Of a DNA stretch of 64,000 nucleotides, positions 33,442 through 44,923 are shown in pieces. Location: positions 5,438,854-5,502,853 of the forward strand of contig NC_083897.1 of the NCBI RefSeq assembly GCF_032452875.1, written 5' to 3'. Both the position numbers and the translations under genes were made by a program. Position 1 is the first letter of the stretch; every line of letters begins with the position of its first letter. The stretch comes from Bos javanicus (lineage: Eukaryota; Chordata; Mammalia; Artiodactyla; Bovidae). The notes under the pieces were generated by a model, which saw only the letters and a program-made list of their open reading frames with translations, did not search any database and was not told the DNA's origin.

Positions 33442-33637
33442 GAGCTTTCCCTTGTGGCTCAGCTGGTAAAGAATCTGCCTGCAATGAGGGAGACCTGGGT
33501 TCAATCCCAGGGTTGGGAAGATCCCCTGGAGAAGGGAAAGGCTACCCACTCCAGTATTCTGGCCTGGAGAATTCCATGGACTGTATAGTCCATTAGGTCA
33601 CAAAGAGTCGGATATGACTGAGCCACTTTCGCTCTCA
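33442..33637 (+). mobile_element. Bov-tA SINE inside L2
   Basis: tRNA-like head (tgtggctcagctggtaaaga) to 'tgactgagccactttcgctc'. 'tttgagtag' on the left and 'tttggagtag' on the right are a probable imperfect TSD. Confidence 0.9.
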
Positions 33638-33842
33638 CTTTGGAGTAGTGAGTGAGCCCTGAGAATATTGGTAGGGAAGAGCATTCTAGGCAAAGGGAAC
33701 AGAAATCTCAAAGGCCTTGGTACAGGATTATTCTTGCCATGGTCAAGGAACAACAGGAAGGCCAACATATAGTAACTGGAGCACAGTGAGCAGAACAGAG
33801 GAGGAGAGATAAGATCAGAAGTAACAGGGCTGTATAGGTCCT

Positions 33843-34108
33843 TTGGTTCGGTTCACTCAGTTGTGTCCGGCTTTTTGTGACCCCATGGACTGCAGCGCAC
33901 CAGGCTTCCCTGTCCATCACCAACTCCTGGAGGTTGCTCAAACTCATGTCTGTCAAATCGGTGATGCCATCCAACCGTCTGATTCTCTGTCGTCCCTTTC
34001 TCCTCCTGCCCTCCATCTTTCCCAGCATCAGGGTCTTTTCCAATGAGTCATTTCTTTGCATCAGGTGGCCAAAGTACTGGAGTTTCAACTTCAGCACCAG
34101 TCCTTCCT
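33843..34108 (-). mobile_element. BovB 3'-end fragment inside L2
   Basis: Antisense BovB tail (tcggttcactcagttgtgtc) to 'cttcagcaccagtccttcc', about 265 bp. L2 resumes at the right edge. The 129-codon minus frame at 33708-34097 is this BovB plus flank. Confidence 0.88.
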
Positions 34109-34250
34109 TAGGGCCATTGTAAATTTTTGGCTTTTACTCTGAGACTGGAGAGTTTGGGCAGAGGAGTGGTATGTGAATGATAGGCTGATCCTGTTGAAAC
34201 CAAAGCCATATCTGTTGCATTGAGAATAAACTGAGGAAAGGGGTTCTAGT

Positions 34251-34560
34251 AAGAAGGAAAAATCACTAAATGATTTGTCTAATCTTTGAGTTCAATAAAC
34301 ACTGAGTGTAGGATTGGATCCAGAGTTTTGTGGTGTGTGAGGCTTTATACAACTTTGGGAGCCTTCTTTAAGTGAAGGAATTCAAAAATAGGTGTGAACA
34401 TGAACCTTTTGAAGTAAAAAGGGAGACGGTCTGGGAAAGGGTCTGAGTAAAGGGACTCTGAAGCATAAGCTTCATTAGCTTCTCTGCCTCTGAGTGAATT
34501 ACTATGTACCAGACTCTATGCCAGGCCCTGGGAACAAAGGGATGGATAAATCAGTGGTTA
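34251..34560. other. Unique sequence
   Basis: About 310 bp; nothing recognised. Confidence 0.35.
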
Positions 34561-34564
34561 GACT

Positions 34565-35350
34565 TAACACCTGGACTGTTGTAAAGCCATCTGTCTGGCT
34601 TTCCTTATCTTCTCCTTCAATCTACTGAGCATATACCTAGAGGATTTAATTTTCTGAATCACTGATCTGTCATTATAGACTTCCCCCTTGGAAAAAAAAC
34701 CTTTAATTGGCTTTCCATTGAGATTTTCTATTGCCCAAAGGACTTCTTATATTCTATAAGAATGTGGGGAAGTGGTGGGGTGATACTTGTTGAAAATGCA
34801 GATTTCCTGGACCCAGCCCTAACCTACTGAATGAGAGTTACTGAGGTTGGGGCTATAATTCATTTTAAACTATCTTCCCCAGGTGATTCTGATGCAGTTG
34901 GGTACTTTAGTAGTTAATGGGCTAAGGCCAAAGCTCCTTAATATGGAATAGCATCCTTAATCTTGACCCAGCTGCATTCTTTCCTATTCTTCAACTTAGA
35001 CCCCTCCCCCATTCTAGCTATTGTCCCCCAGATGTGCTTTACACATTCTTGACTCTATAGAACCATTGGTCACTTTGTTCCATTTGGCTGGAATGCCCTT
35101 CATCTCCCTGCTGCCTCTCCAAATCTTAGCCATACCTTAAGTCCTGATTCAGATCTAGTCTTTCTTGGTGACCCACGAATCCCAACCTCTAAGTTCCTAG
35201 AGTACTCATCAGCAACCTTGTCATATTTATTGCATTGTTTTACTTCTCAGAGATGTATTACGTCTACCAGACTATAAACTCCCTCAGGGTAGGGTCCATT
35301 CCTTTATCTTTTTGTATCTCCCAAGGGCATTACCCAGTACTGAGTAAGGA
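34565..35350 (+). repeat. L2 LINE interrupted by a hAT relic
   Basis: Sense L2: 'taattggctttccattgaga', then after the hAT piece 'gttccatttggctggaatgc', 'gactataaactccctcaggg' and 'gggcattacccagtactgag'. Confidence 0.65.
34760..34925 (+). mobile_element. MER5-like hAT relic inside L2
   Basis: 'ttgttgaaaatgcagatttc', 'ctgaatgagagttactgagg' and 'ccaggtgattctgatgcagt' follow the MER5 layout; the termini are eroded. Confidence 0.6.
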
Positions 35351-35359
35351 GAGAAACAA

Positions 35360-35715
35360 AAGGAGGAGGCAAGAAAGAGTGTTTATATTCATAATGGACT
35401 ATATTTTTTGCCTTTATACTCTCATTTAGTAGAGCATAACAAATTCCCAAACAACTACTTTTTGATGAACAACACAGATTTGGTTCATAAATATACGTTC
35501 CAAAAATACATTGAAGGTGAAAACGTCTTTGGTTCAGATTCTCTCATTACAGGAAGATATTGGATGATATACTACTGGATACTGGCTGCTGTTTTAGTAA
35601 ATATTGCAGAAATCAATTTATTCAGTGCTGTTATTTTTATCTTTTCACCCAAGGTTGTATTTTATGTTTTACTGTTCGTAAAGGAATTGATCTGCATGCT
35701 GAAATAGTCTAGTCC
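35360..35715. other. Unassigned AT-rich sequence
   Basis: A 99-codon plus frame (35408-35707) lies here. It is rich in hydrophobic and aromatic residues but matches nothing I know, and its AT-rich composition suggests chance. Confidence 0.35.
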
Positions 35716-35728
35716 TAGGCTATTTGGA

Positions 35729-36008
35729 TGGAGAAGGCAATGGCACCCCACTCCAGTACTCCTGCCTGGAAAATCCCATGGACGGAGCAGCCTGGTAGGC
35801 TGCAGTCCATGGGGTCGCTAAGAGTTGGACACGACTGAGCGACTTCAGTTTCACTTTTCACTTTCATGCATTGGAGAAGGAAATGGCAGCCCACTCCAGT
35901 TTTCTTGCCTGGAGAATCCCAGGGACAGGGGGAGCCTGGTGGGCTGCCATCTATGGGGTCGCACAGAGTCAGACATGACTGAAGCAGCTTAGCAGCAGCA
36001 GCAGCAGT
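35729..36008 (+). mobile_element. BOV-A2 SINE, full dimer with TSD
   Basis: Both monomers and an (agc)n tail are present. ctatttgga flanks it at 35720-35728 and 36009-36017 as a 9-bp TSD. Confidence 0.95.
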
Positions 36009-36093
36009 CTATTTGGAAAAGAAACACCACCACCAAAGTATACCTAAAGATTGCACTGGAGTCTGCCAAAGAATAACATCACATTTATCAGTG

Positions 36094-36283
36094 TTTGGTG
36101 GCACTAGTGGTAAAGAACCTGCCTGTCAATGCAGGAGATGCAGGCTTGATCCCTGGGTTGGAAAGATCCCCTGGAGGAGGACATGGCAACCCACTCCAGT
36201 ATTCTTACCTGGAGAATTCCATGGACAGAGGAGCCTGGTGGGCTATGGTCACAAAAGAGTTGGACACTACTTAGTGACTAAAC
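36094..36283 (+). mobile_element. Bov-tA SINE
   Basis: A tRNA-like head (gtggtaaagaacctgcctgt) and Bov-A body ending 'cactacttagtgactaaaca'; the tail region carries a small deletion. Confidence 0.9.
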
Positions 36284-36554
36284 AAGTTTGGGTATAGGTA
36301 GGTTTGTGTGTAAGTATGTGTATAGAGTTTTGTGTGGACCAGAGTTTTCACTTCTCTAAGATAAGTGCTGAGGAACGTGATAACGTGATTCCTTGCTGTT
36401 ATGGTAAACATGTACTTAGTTTCCCCCCTCCGCCAAAGAAACTGCCAACTGTTTTGAAGAGTAACTGTACCATTTTTACATTTCAAACAGCAAAAGATGA
36501 GAGACCAGTTTCAATTTATTCTTACCAGCATTTGGAACTATCATGATTTTGAAG

Positions 36555-37100
36555 AGGGCACTGCTTGATTTTATTTATTTTCAAGGCTTTATTGAGATAA
36601 TTCAAATATGATAAAACTTACTGATTTAAAGGGTACAACTAAATGTTTTTAGTACACTCATAGGTGTGTAGTGATATTTCATTGTGGTCTTAATTTGCAT
36701 TTCACTAATTGGTGTTGTTTGGTCACTAAGTTGTATCTGACTCTGGGTGACCCCATGGACTGTAGCACACCAGGCTTCCCTGTCCTTCAGTATCTCCCAC
36801 AGTTTGCTCAAATCCGTGTCACGGAGTCAGTGATGTGCTGAATATCTTTTCATGTGTTTATCCATATTATTCTCTTTGATGAAGTATCTTGTTTTTTTTT
36901 TTTTTTTTTTCCTTGTCAGTTTTGCTAGAGTTCAGCTGATCTTAAATAACCAGATTTGGTTGATTTGTTTTCTACATTTTTCTGTTTTCTTTATTTCCTT
37001 GACTTCACTCTTTATTTCCTTCCCTCTGCTTGCTTTGCGTTTGTTTCTAATTTAAGTTGGCACTGTGGGGCATTGATTTGAGACTTTTTCTCTTTTCTAA
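36555..37100 (-). mobile_element. L1 LINE fragment split by a BovB tail
   Basis: Antisense L1: 'tcaaggctttattgagataa' and 'atttgcatttcactaattgg', then after the BovB piece 'gaatatcttttcatgtgttt', then ORF2-like 'agttttgctagagttcagct'. A T-run of about 23 lies near 36890. Confidence 0.65.
36709..36838 (-). mobile_element. BovB 3'-end fragment, 130 bp
   Basis: 'accccatggactgtagcaca', 'ccaggcttccctgtccttca' and 'agtttgctcaaatccgtgtc' are antisense BovB 3' sequence, embedded in L1. Confidence 0.8.
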
Positions 37101-37102
37101 TA

Positions 37103-37889
37103 CAGTAGTTCCTCCTTACCTGTATTTTCACTTTCTGTAGTTTCAGTTACACATGGTCGAACAAGGTTCAAAATGTTAAATAAAAAATTCCAGAAATAAT
37201 TCATAAGTTTTAAACTGGGAGCTGTTCTGAGTAGTGTGATGAAATCTCACACCTTTCCATCCACCCGAGATCTGAATCATCCCTCTGTCCAGCACACCTT
37301 AGTCACTTAGTCGACATCTCAATTATTGGGCTGACTGTCATGGTAGCACCGTATTCGTGTTCAAGTAACCCTTATTTTACTTAATAGTGGCCCCCAAAGT
37401 GCAAGAGTAGTGACTCTGGCAATTTGGATATACCAAAGAGAAGCCATAAAGAGCTTTTTCTGAAAGCAATTCAAAAGAAAATTGAAAAGGTAAGACTTGA
37501 TAAAAGGAGATAGTTATGCTGAGGTTGCTGAGATCTATGGTAAGAAAGAATCGTCTATCTGTTCAATTGTGAAGAAAGAAAAATTTTTGCTGGTTTGCAA
37601 CTCAAACTGTAAAAGTTATGGCCACTGTGCATGACAAGTGCTTAGTTAAAATGTAAAAGGCTTTAAATCTATAAAATAAGACACTTTGAAAGACCACATT
37701 CACATAACTTTTATTACAGTATATTATAATCCTATTTTAATATTATTTTATTGTGCCTAATCTATAAATTAAATTTTATCATAGGTATGTTTGTATTGGA
37801 AAAAATATAGTTTTAATATATATAGGGTGATTTCAGGCATCCACTGAGAGTCTTGGAACACGTCTGCTGCACATAAGGGGAGACCACCA
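37103..37889 (+). mobile_element. Tigger1-like element, internally deleted
   Basis: Terminal repeat 'cagtagttcctccttacctg' on the left and 'cataaggggagaccacca' on the right. The 5' UTR-like part 'caagtaacccttattttact' leads into the start of the decayed pogo-type transposase at about 37389, with recognisable 'gatataccaaagagaagcca' and 'aagttatggccactgtgcat'. Most of the transposase ORF is deleted and the rest is frame-broken. Confidence 0.85.
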
Positions 37890-37892
37890 TCA

Positions 37893-38043
37893 AAGCATTC
37901 AGTGCTTTAAATTTCCTCTCAGTACTTCTTTAGCTGTATCTCTCAAAGTTTGATCTGTTTTATTTTAATTTTTATTCAATTCAATGTCTTTTAATTCCTT
38001 TGAGACTTACTCTTTGAGATAAGGATTACTTATGTTGATTTGT
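37893..38043 (-). mobile_element. L1 LINE fragment
   Basis: Antisense L1-like text ('agtgctttaaatttcctctc', 'tttagctgtatctctcaaag') up to the SINE/BovB composite. Confidence 0.5.
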
Positions 38044-38249
38044 TGGAGAAGGCAATGGCACCCCACTCCAGTACTCTTGCCTAGAAAATCCCATGGATGG
38101 AGGAGCCTGGTGGGCTGCAGTTCATGGGGTCGCTAGAGTCAGACACGACTGATCGACTTCACTTTCACTTTTCACTTTCATGCATTGGAGAAGGAAATGG
38201 CAACCCACTCCAGTATTCTTGCCTGGAGAATCCCAGGGACGGGGGAGCC
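38044..38249 (+). mobile_element. BOV-A2 SINE, 3'-truncated, joined to BovB
   Basis: The full left monomer, linker and part of the right monomer, ending 'cccagggacgggggagcc'. BovB follows without a gap. Confidence 0.9.
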
Positions 38250-38732
38250 AACAAAGGTTCGTCTAGTCAAGGCTATGGTTTTTCCTGTGGTCATTTATGG
38301 ATGTGAGAGTTGGACTGTGAAGAAGGCTGAGCGCCGAAGAATTGATGCTTTTGAACTGTGGTGTTGGATAAGACTCTTGAGAGTCCCTTGGACAGCAAGG
38401 AGATCCAACCAGTCCATTCTGAAGGAGATCAGCCCTGGGATTTCTTTGGAAGGAATGATGCTAAAGCTGAAACTCCAGTACTTTGCCCACCTCATGTGAA
38501 GAGTTGACTCATTGGAAAAGACTCTGATGCTGGGAGGGATTGGGGGCAGGAGGAGAAGGGGACGACAGAGGATGAGATGGCTGGATGGCATCACAAACTC
38601 GATGGACGTGAGTCTGAGTGAACTCTGGGAGTTGGTGATGGACAGGGAGGCCTGGCGTACTGTGATTCATGGGGTCGCAAAGAGTCGGACACGACTGAGT
38701 GACTGATCTGATTTGATCTGATGTTCCTACTG
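38250..38732 (+). mobile_element. BovB 3' fragment
   Basis: From 'aacaaaggttcgtctagtca' to the tail 'tgactgatctgatttgatct'. The 104-codon frame at 38185-38499 reads through the SINE into BovB ORF2 C-terminal sequence (SWTVKKAERRRIDAFELW). The BovB start lies within a few bases of the one at 3024. Confidence 0.9.
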
Positions 38733-40006
38733 CCATTTTCTAAATTGTTTGGGGTTGATTTGTAGATCTTTTTTCTTCTCTTTATTTCTTAATTATATAA
38801 ATCCCTTTAACATTTGTTGTAGAGCTGGTTTGGTGGTACTGAATTCTCTTAACTTTGTTTGTCTGAAAAGCTTTTTATTTTTCCATCAATTTTGAATGAG
38901 ATCCTTGCCTAGTACAGTAATCTTGGTTGTAGATTTTTCCCTTTTGGTACTTTAAATACATCCTGCCATTCCCTTCTGGCCTGCAGAGTTTCTGCTGAAA
39001 GACCAGATGTTAAACATATGGGGTTTCCTTTGTGTGTTACTTGTTGCTTTTCCCTCACTACTTTTAATATTCTTTCTTTGTGTTTAGTCTTTGTTAGTTT
39101 TATTAGTGTCTGTCTTAGCATGTTTCTCCTTGGGTTTATCCTATATGGGGCTCTTTGTGCCTCTTGGACTTGATTGTTTCCTTTTCCATGTTGGGGAAAT
39201 TTTCAACTGTAATCTCTTCAAAAATTTTCTCATACCCTTTTTTTTTTCTCTTCTTCTACTGGGATCCCTATAATTCGAATGTTGGTGCATTTGATATGGT
39301 CCCAGAGGTATCTGAGACTATCCTCAGTTCTTTTAATTCTTTTTACTTTATTCTGCTCTTCAGAAGTTATTTCCACCATTTTGTCTTCCAGCTCACTGAT
39401 TCGTTCTTCTGCTTCAGGTAATCTGCTATTGATTCCTTCTAGAGTATTTTTAAATTCAGTAATTGTGTTGTTTGTCTCTGTATGTTTATTCTTTAATTCT
39501 TCTAGGTATTTGTTAATTCTTGGATTTTCTCCATTTTGTTTTCAAGATTTTTGATCATCTTTATTATCATTCTGAATTGCTTTTCAGGTAGTTTGCCTAT
39601 TTCCTCTTCATTTGTTTGGAGTTCTGTGTTTCTAATTTGTTCCTTCATTTTGTAGTATTTCTCCACCTTTTCATTATTATTATTTTTTAAGTTATTGTGT
39701 TTGAGGTCTCCTTTTTCCAGGCTTCAAGATTGAATTCTTTCTTCCTTTTGGTTTCTGCTCTCTTAAGTTTGGTCGATTGGTTTGTGTAAGCTTTATATAG
39801 GGTGAGATTTGTGTGGAGTTTTTTTGTTTGTTTTTCCTCTGGTGGGCAAGGCTGAGTGAGGTGGTAATACTGTCTGCTGATGATTGGATTTGTATTTTTG
39901 TTTTGTTTGTTGTTTAGATGCACAGGGTGCTACTGCTGGTTGGGTGATACAGGGTCTTGAATTCAAGTGCTTTCCTTTGTGTGAGTTCTCACTATTTGAT
40001 ACTCCC
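38733..40006 (-). mobile_element. L1 LINE 3' UTR region
   Basis: Antisense L1: 'cttctggcctgcagagtttc', 'gtgcctcttggacttgattg', 'gaattctttcttccttttgg'. It continues at 41661 after the BovB insertion ('agtctagggtcttggagtca'). Confidence 0.75.
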
Positions 40007-41660
40007 CATGGGCTCAATAAAGGACAGAAATGGTATGGACCTAACAGAAGCAGAAGATATTAAGAAGAGGTGGCAAGAATACACAGAAGAACTAATCAAA
40101 AACGATCTTCACAACCCAGATTATCACGATGGTGTGATCACTCACCTAGAGCCAGACATCCTGGAATGTGAAGTCCAGTGGACCTTAGGAAGTATCACTA
40201 CAAACAAAGCTAGTGGAGGTGATGGAATTCCAGTTGAGCTATTTCAAATCCTGAAAGATGATGCTGGGAAAGTACTGCACTCAATATGCCAGCAAATTTG
40301 GAAAACTCAGCGGTGGCCACAGGACTAGAAAAGGTCAGTTTTCATTCCAATCCCAAAGAAAGGCAATGCCAAAGAATGCTCAAACTACTGCACAATTGCA
40401 CTCATCTCACACGCTAGTAAAGTTACGCTCAAAATTCTCCAAGCCAGGCTTCAGCAATATGTGAACTGTGAACTTCCAGATGTTCAAGCTGGTTTTAGAA
40501 AAGGCAGAGGAACCAGAGATAAAATTGCCAACATCCGCTGGATCATCAAAAAAGGAAGAGAGTTCCAGAAAAACATTTATTTCTGCTTTATTGACTATGC
40601 CAAAGCCTTTGACTGTGTGGATCACAGTAAACTGTGGAAAATTCTGAAAGAGATTGGAATACCAGACCACCTGACCTGCCTCTTGAGAAACCTGTATGCA
40701 GGTCAGGAAGCAACAGTTAGAACTGGACATGGAACAACAGACTGGTTCCAAATAGGAAAAGGAGTACGTCAAGGCTGTATATTGTCACCCTGGTTATTTA
40801 ACTTATATGCATCATGAGAAATGCTGGGCTGGAAGAAGCACAAGCTGAAATCAAGATTGCTGGGAGAAATATCAATAACCTCAGATATGCAGATGACACC
40901 ACCCTTATGGCAAAAAGTGAAGAGGAACTCAAAAGCCTCTTGATGAAAGTGAAAGAGGAGAGTGAAAAAGTTGGCTTAAAGCTCAACGTTCAGAAAACGA
41001 AGATCATGGTCTCATCACTTCATGGGAAATAGATGGGGAAACAGTGGAAACAGTGTCAGACTTTATTTTTGGGGGCTCCAAAATCACTGCAGATGGTGAT
41101 TGCAGCCATGAAATTAAAAGGCACTTACTCCTTGGAAGGAAAGTTATGACCAACCTAGATAGCATATTAAAAAGCAGAGACGTTACTTTGCCAGCAAAGG
41201 TCCGTCTAGTCAAGGCTCTGCTTTTTCCAGTGGTCATGTATGGATGTGAGAGTTGGACTGTGAAGAAAGCTGAGCGCCGAAGAATTGATGCTTTCGGACT
41301 GTGGTGTTGGAGAAGACTCTTGAGAGTCCCTTGGACTGCAAGGAGATCCAACCAGTCCATCCTAAAGGAGATCAGTTCTGGGTGTTCATTGGAAGGACTG
41401 ATGCTGAGGCTGAAACTCCAGTACTTTGGCCACCTCATGCGAAGAGTTGACTCACTGGGCAAGACTCTGATGCTGGGAGGGATTGGGGGCAGGAGTAGAA
41501 GGGGACAACAGGGGATGAGATGGCTGGATGGCATCACTGACTTGATGGATGTGAGTCTGAGTGAACTCTGGGTGTTGGTGATGGACAGGGAGACCTGGTG
41601 TGCTGTGATTCATGGGGTCGTGAAGAGTCGGACATGACTGAGTGACTGAACTGAACTGAG
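40007..41660 (+). mobile_element. BovB LINE, 1.65 kb, 5'-truncated
   Basis: Sense BovB from 'atgggctcaataaaggacag' to the tail (gagtgactgaactgaactga). Reading pieces are 39957-40328, 40461-40817, 40814-41032 and 41044-41637. RT motifs survive: FIDYAKAFD and QGCILSP in the second piece, YADD in the third. Inactivating changes include a TAG at 40326-40328 where other copies have TGG, and a short deletion near 40808 (tatatgcatcatgag) that shifts frame just before the third piece. No TSD was seen. Confidence 0.95.
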
Positions 41661-41870
41661 GGTTAGTTCTATTGTAGTCTAGGGTCTTGGAGTCAATGCT
41701 CCCACTCCAGAGGCTCAGAGCTTGATCTCTGGTCAGGAATGAGGATTCCACAAGTGGTTTGTTATGGCATTAAGTGAGATTAAAACAAATAGGAAAAAAT
41801 GAGAAAGCAAAGATGAACCCCAGACAAATGGCAGTTATAAAATCAGGGAAATAATAATTAAAATAATGGA

Positions 41871-41920
41871 ACACACACACACACACACACATATACATAT
41901 ATATATATATATCTACACCC
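41871..41920. repeat. (AC)n(AT)n microsatellite
   Basis: acacacacacacacacac followed by atatatatatat, within L1. Confidence 0.95.
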
Positions 41921-43094
41921 ATAAGCAAAATCAAAGCAGTCCAACAAAATGTACAGTAGATTGACCCAGAAAACAAAGGAAATAAAAAATTATATTTACT
42001 AGTTAAGAACAAGATTAAATCACAAACTGGAAAACAAAACTTAAAGCAAGGTGCCACGTGGGGAATAAAGCAGTGAAAACAAAACTAACAAATATGTTGA
42101 GAGGAAAGGAAAGGAAGAAAATAAAGAAAGAATAGATATGTAAAATTAAATAAAGGTAAAGAAGGTTTATATACATTAAAGATTAATTTGAAGGGGAAAA
42201 GAACAGTAGGAAAAGCAAGCAAAGGAATAAATGTAGAAAAATAATGATAGGTTTAAAAAATTAAAAAAGAGAAAAGAAAAGGAGAACTCCAAAGAATTGC
42301 TAAAGCCCAACATATAGGCAGAGGTTTATAACAATAAAAAATGAGGCTGAGAAAAAATAAGAAGCTCAAAAGCTTAATTATATTTCATAGTGCCAATAAA
42401 ATTGACAACTACAATGGAGGCGGAGGGGAAGGAATTTTAAAAAAATCCAAAAGAATCATTTTGATATTTGGCAAAACTAATACAATTATGTAAAGTTTAA
42501 AAATAAAATAAAATTAGAAAAAAAGAATCTACAGAACAAGTCAAAACATAATAATAAATGTTTATCTTGAGTGACTGCTGTCAGAGTCCTCTCCCTCGCT
42601 GGGAGTCACAGTCCACCTCACCTCCCTAGGATGCCCTTCAGCACTGTGCTGATCTCTGGACCTTCTGTGCGGGCTGCTCAGAATCTAACCTGGTCCTACT
42701 CCTGTGTGTTCTTGCCTCTAGTGTCCACAGTTATCAGAACTAGTGCTTTTTCTTTTGTGGGAGCTCTCAGTGTCCTTTTATATATTCCGTATACACAGCC
42801 TGCCTTGTTGATTGTGTGGATTTAATCTGCAGCTTGTCCAGCTGGTGGGAAGGTTTTGGATCTTCTTCCTTAGCCACAGTGCCCCTGTGTTTCAATTGTG
42901 CTTTTATTTCCACCTCTGCATGTGAGTCGTCCACTGGGGTTTGCTCCTGAGGCTGCCCTGGAGGGCTTGGGTTTGCCCCTGTGAGGTGTGGAGGTGGTGC
43001 AGCTGCTTGGGTTGCAGGGGTTCTGGCAGCACCAGGTACTCAGGGAAGTTGATGGCTAGGGCAGCAGGAAATATAGTGCTCTAGAAGGGTATGG

Positions 43095-43225
43095 CAACCA
43101 TTATTGGCCAATACGCTCCAGTCTTCTTGCCTGCAGCACCCCCCCCCCCCCCCCGCCGCAACCTGAAAGAGAAGCCTGGCAGGCCATAGTCTATAGGGTC
43201 ACAAAGAGTTGGGCATGACTGAAGT
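43095..43225 (+). repeat. Bov-A-like block with poly-C, within L1 3' UTR
   Basis: 'acgctccagtcttcttgcct' and 'gaagcctggcaggccatagt' with 'gtcacaaagagttgggcatg' follow a Bov-A monomer. The centre is replaced by a C-run at about 43140-43154. L1-type sequence continues on both sides. Confidence 0.6.
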
Positions 43226-44790
43226 AACCCTGCTTGCATAGATGCAAGCCTTTTTTTTGCTTGTGGCAGCTCTGCCCCAGTGAGAGTTGAGCATGAAGGT
43301 GACGCAGCTGCTTGACTTGCAGGGACCCTGGCAGCACCAACTGTGCAGGGACACGGGACTGCCTCCACCGCAGGAGTTATGGCCCTATCAGAGACTTTTT
43401 TTGAGCCTCCTATGGCTAGTGATCAGAAGGCCTCTTTGGCCAGTCTTTATCCATAGCTCTGCTGGTTCAGGCACTTAGAGGGCTCCCTTGCCCCTGTGGT
43501 CCTTCTCTGTTATTTGGAACATTAGGCACATAGAGGGCACTGCACGCCCCCACCCCCGACTGGGGTCCTATTCTGTAGATCTGTGCATCAGCCACTTAGA
43601 GGGGCACCCTGGGTGGGGTCCTAGTCTGTAGTTCAGGGCATCAGGCATTTGATGGGCCAGCCTCTCTATTGTTCAGCAGCTGATGCTGGCCGTATGAAGA
43701 GAGTCTATGGTGGTGTCTCCACCCTCTACATGTGACTCAGCAGTATTGCCTTGCTTCCATGGTTGCCTGGCTTTCCTCCACAGGCATTTCCCACCACAGT
43801 CTCCTCCCTCATATCCCCTCAATCTGTCTCTCTCTCTGCAGTCAAGAGCAGCCCTCCCCCTGGGATTGCTCCACAATCCCTAAACTCCAGCTCCCAGCCA
43901 CTGTGCCTTCCAGGGGATCTACATCCCTGTTTGGGGTATGTATGGCTGCGGCAATGGCTGTCTGATTCTCAGTCCATTTAGGCTGCCACAGATCAGCTGT
44001 TTCACTCTCAGCCTTAAATGTTTCTCCTCTGACTCAGACAACTGCCAGTTGCCCCACCCACTGAGGGCAGGTACAGTCCTACTAAAACTCCTGTTTTTCC
44101 TCCTACTGAGTTTTGCATGGTTCTGTATATTCTTTTCCACTGGCCAGGTACTCCTGTATGCTCTCAGCTGGTGTTCTGCATCCACTTCTGTGTCCGAAGG
44201 TGTATTCCTGGTGTATCCGTGGAGAGAGAGATACTCCCCATCCACCTACTTCTCCATCTTGTTATCTCCTTTTTTCCCCCTTTTGATCAGCCTGGCTAAA
44301 TTTTTGTCAATCTTATCTTTTTAGAGAAACAAATTTCTTGGTTTCATTAATTTTTCCCTCTTTACCTATTTTCTTTACTTTTGTTCTAAAGTTTTTTTTC
44401 TGTTTTTTTTTTTCTTTTCTGTTTTAGTTTGGCTTGCTCTTCTTTTTCCAGTGACTTAAGGTGGAAGGTTAGCCTCTCAGCACTGCTTTCACTGGATCTC
44501 ATAAGTTTTACATTCACCTCAAATTTCTCTTGTGATTTCATATTTGACCCACTTGTTATTAGGAATGTTTAATTTCACATATTTGTGAATATACCAAATT
44601 TCCTTCTGTTACTGATTTATGATTTTGTTCTCTTGTGGTAGAAAAATATATGGTTTCCATCCTTTTAAAGGTATTCAGACTTGCTTAATAGCTCACCATA
44701 TGGTCTGTTATACAGAGTATTCTATGTGCACTGAGAATGTATATATTATACTCTGCTGTTGTTGGGAGATGTGTTCTATATATGTCCTTT

Positions 44791-44923
44791 GCTGCTGCTG
44801 CTGCTAAGTTGCTTCAGTCGTGTCCGACTCTGTGTGACCCCATAGACAGCAGCCCACCAGGCTCCCCTGTCCCTGGGATTCTCCAGGCAAGAACACTGAA
44901 GTGGGTTGCCATTTCCTTCTCCG
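44791..44923 (-). mobile_element. BOV-A2 right monomer with TSD
   Basis: (gct)n tail then one antisense Bov-A monomer to 'ccatttccttctccg'. atatatgtccttt at 44778-44790 and 44924-44936 is a perfect 13-bp TSD, so the single monomer integrated as such. Confidence 0.93.

Larger units (their letters stand above)
32940..34250 (-). repeat. L2 LINE in four pieces
   Basis: Antisense L2 at 32940-33098 ('ctctgtcctcatggagctta'), 33318-33440 ('aagatgtcattgagaaggtg'), 33638-33838 ('gagcattctaggcaaaggga') and 34110-34250 ('tggcttttactctgagactg'). The pieces are in order and are separated by MER2, Bov-tA and BovB insertions. Confidence 0.65.
41661..44777 (-). mobile_element. L1 LINE 3' UTR and 3' region
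   Basis: Antisense L1 resumes after BovB ('cacaagtggtttgttatggc'). It carries an A-rich tract at 41980-42550, then 'gagagttgagcatgaaggtg' and 'tccacctacttctccatctt'. Open frames at 42571-44324 lie in this UTR-like region and are not genes. ORF2-like antisense begins near 44290. Confidence 0.65.

Noticed and set aside
41004..41537. 177-codon minus-strand frame
   Set aside because: Antisense shadow of the BovB ORF2 C-terminal region at 41044-41637.
42571..44324. Cluster of 60-128-codon frames on both strands
   Set aside because: They fall in L1 3' UTR-like sequence, which is GC-richer and gives longer chance frames.
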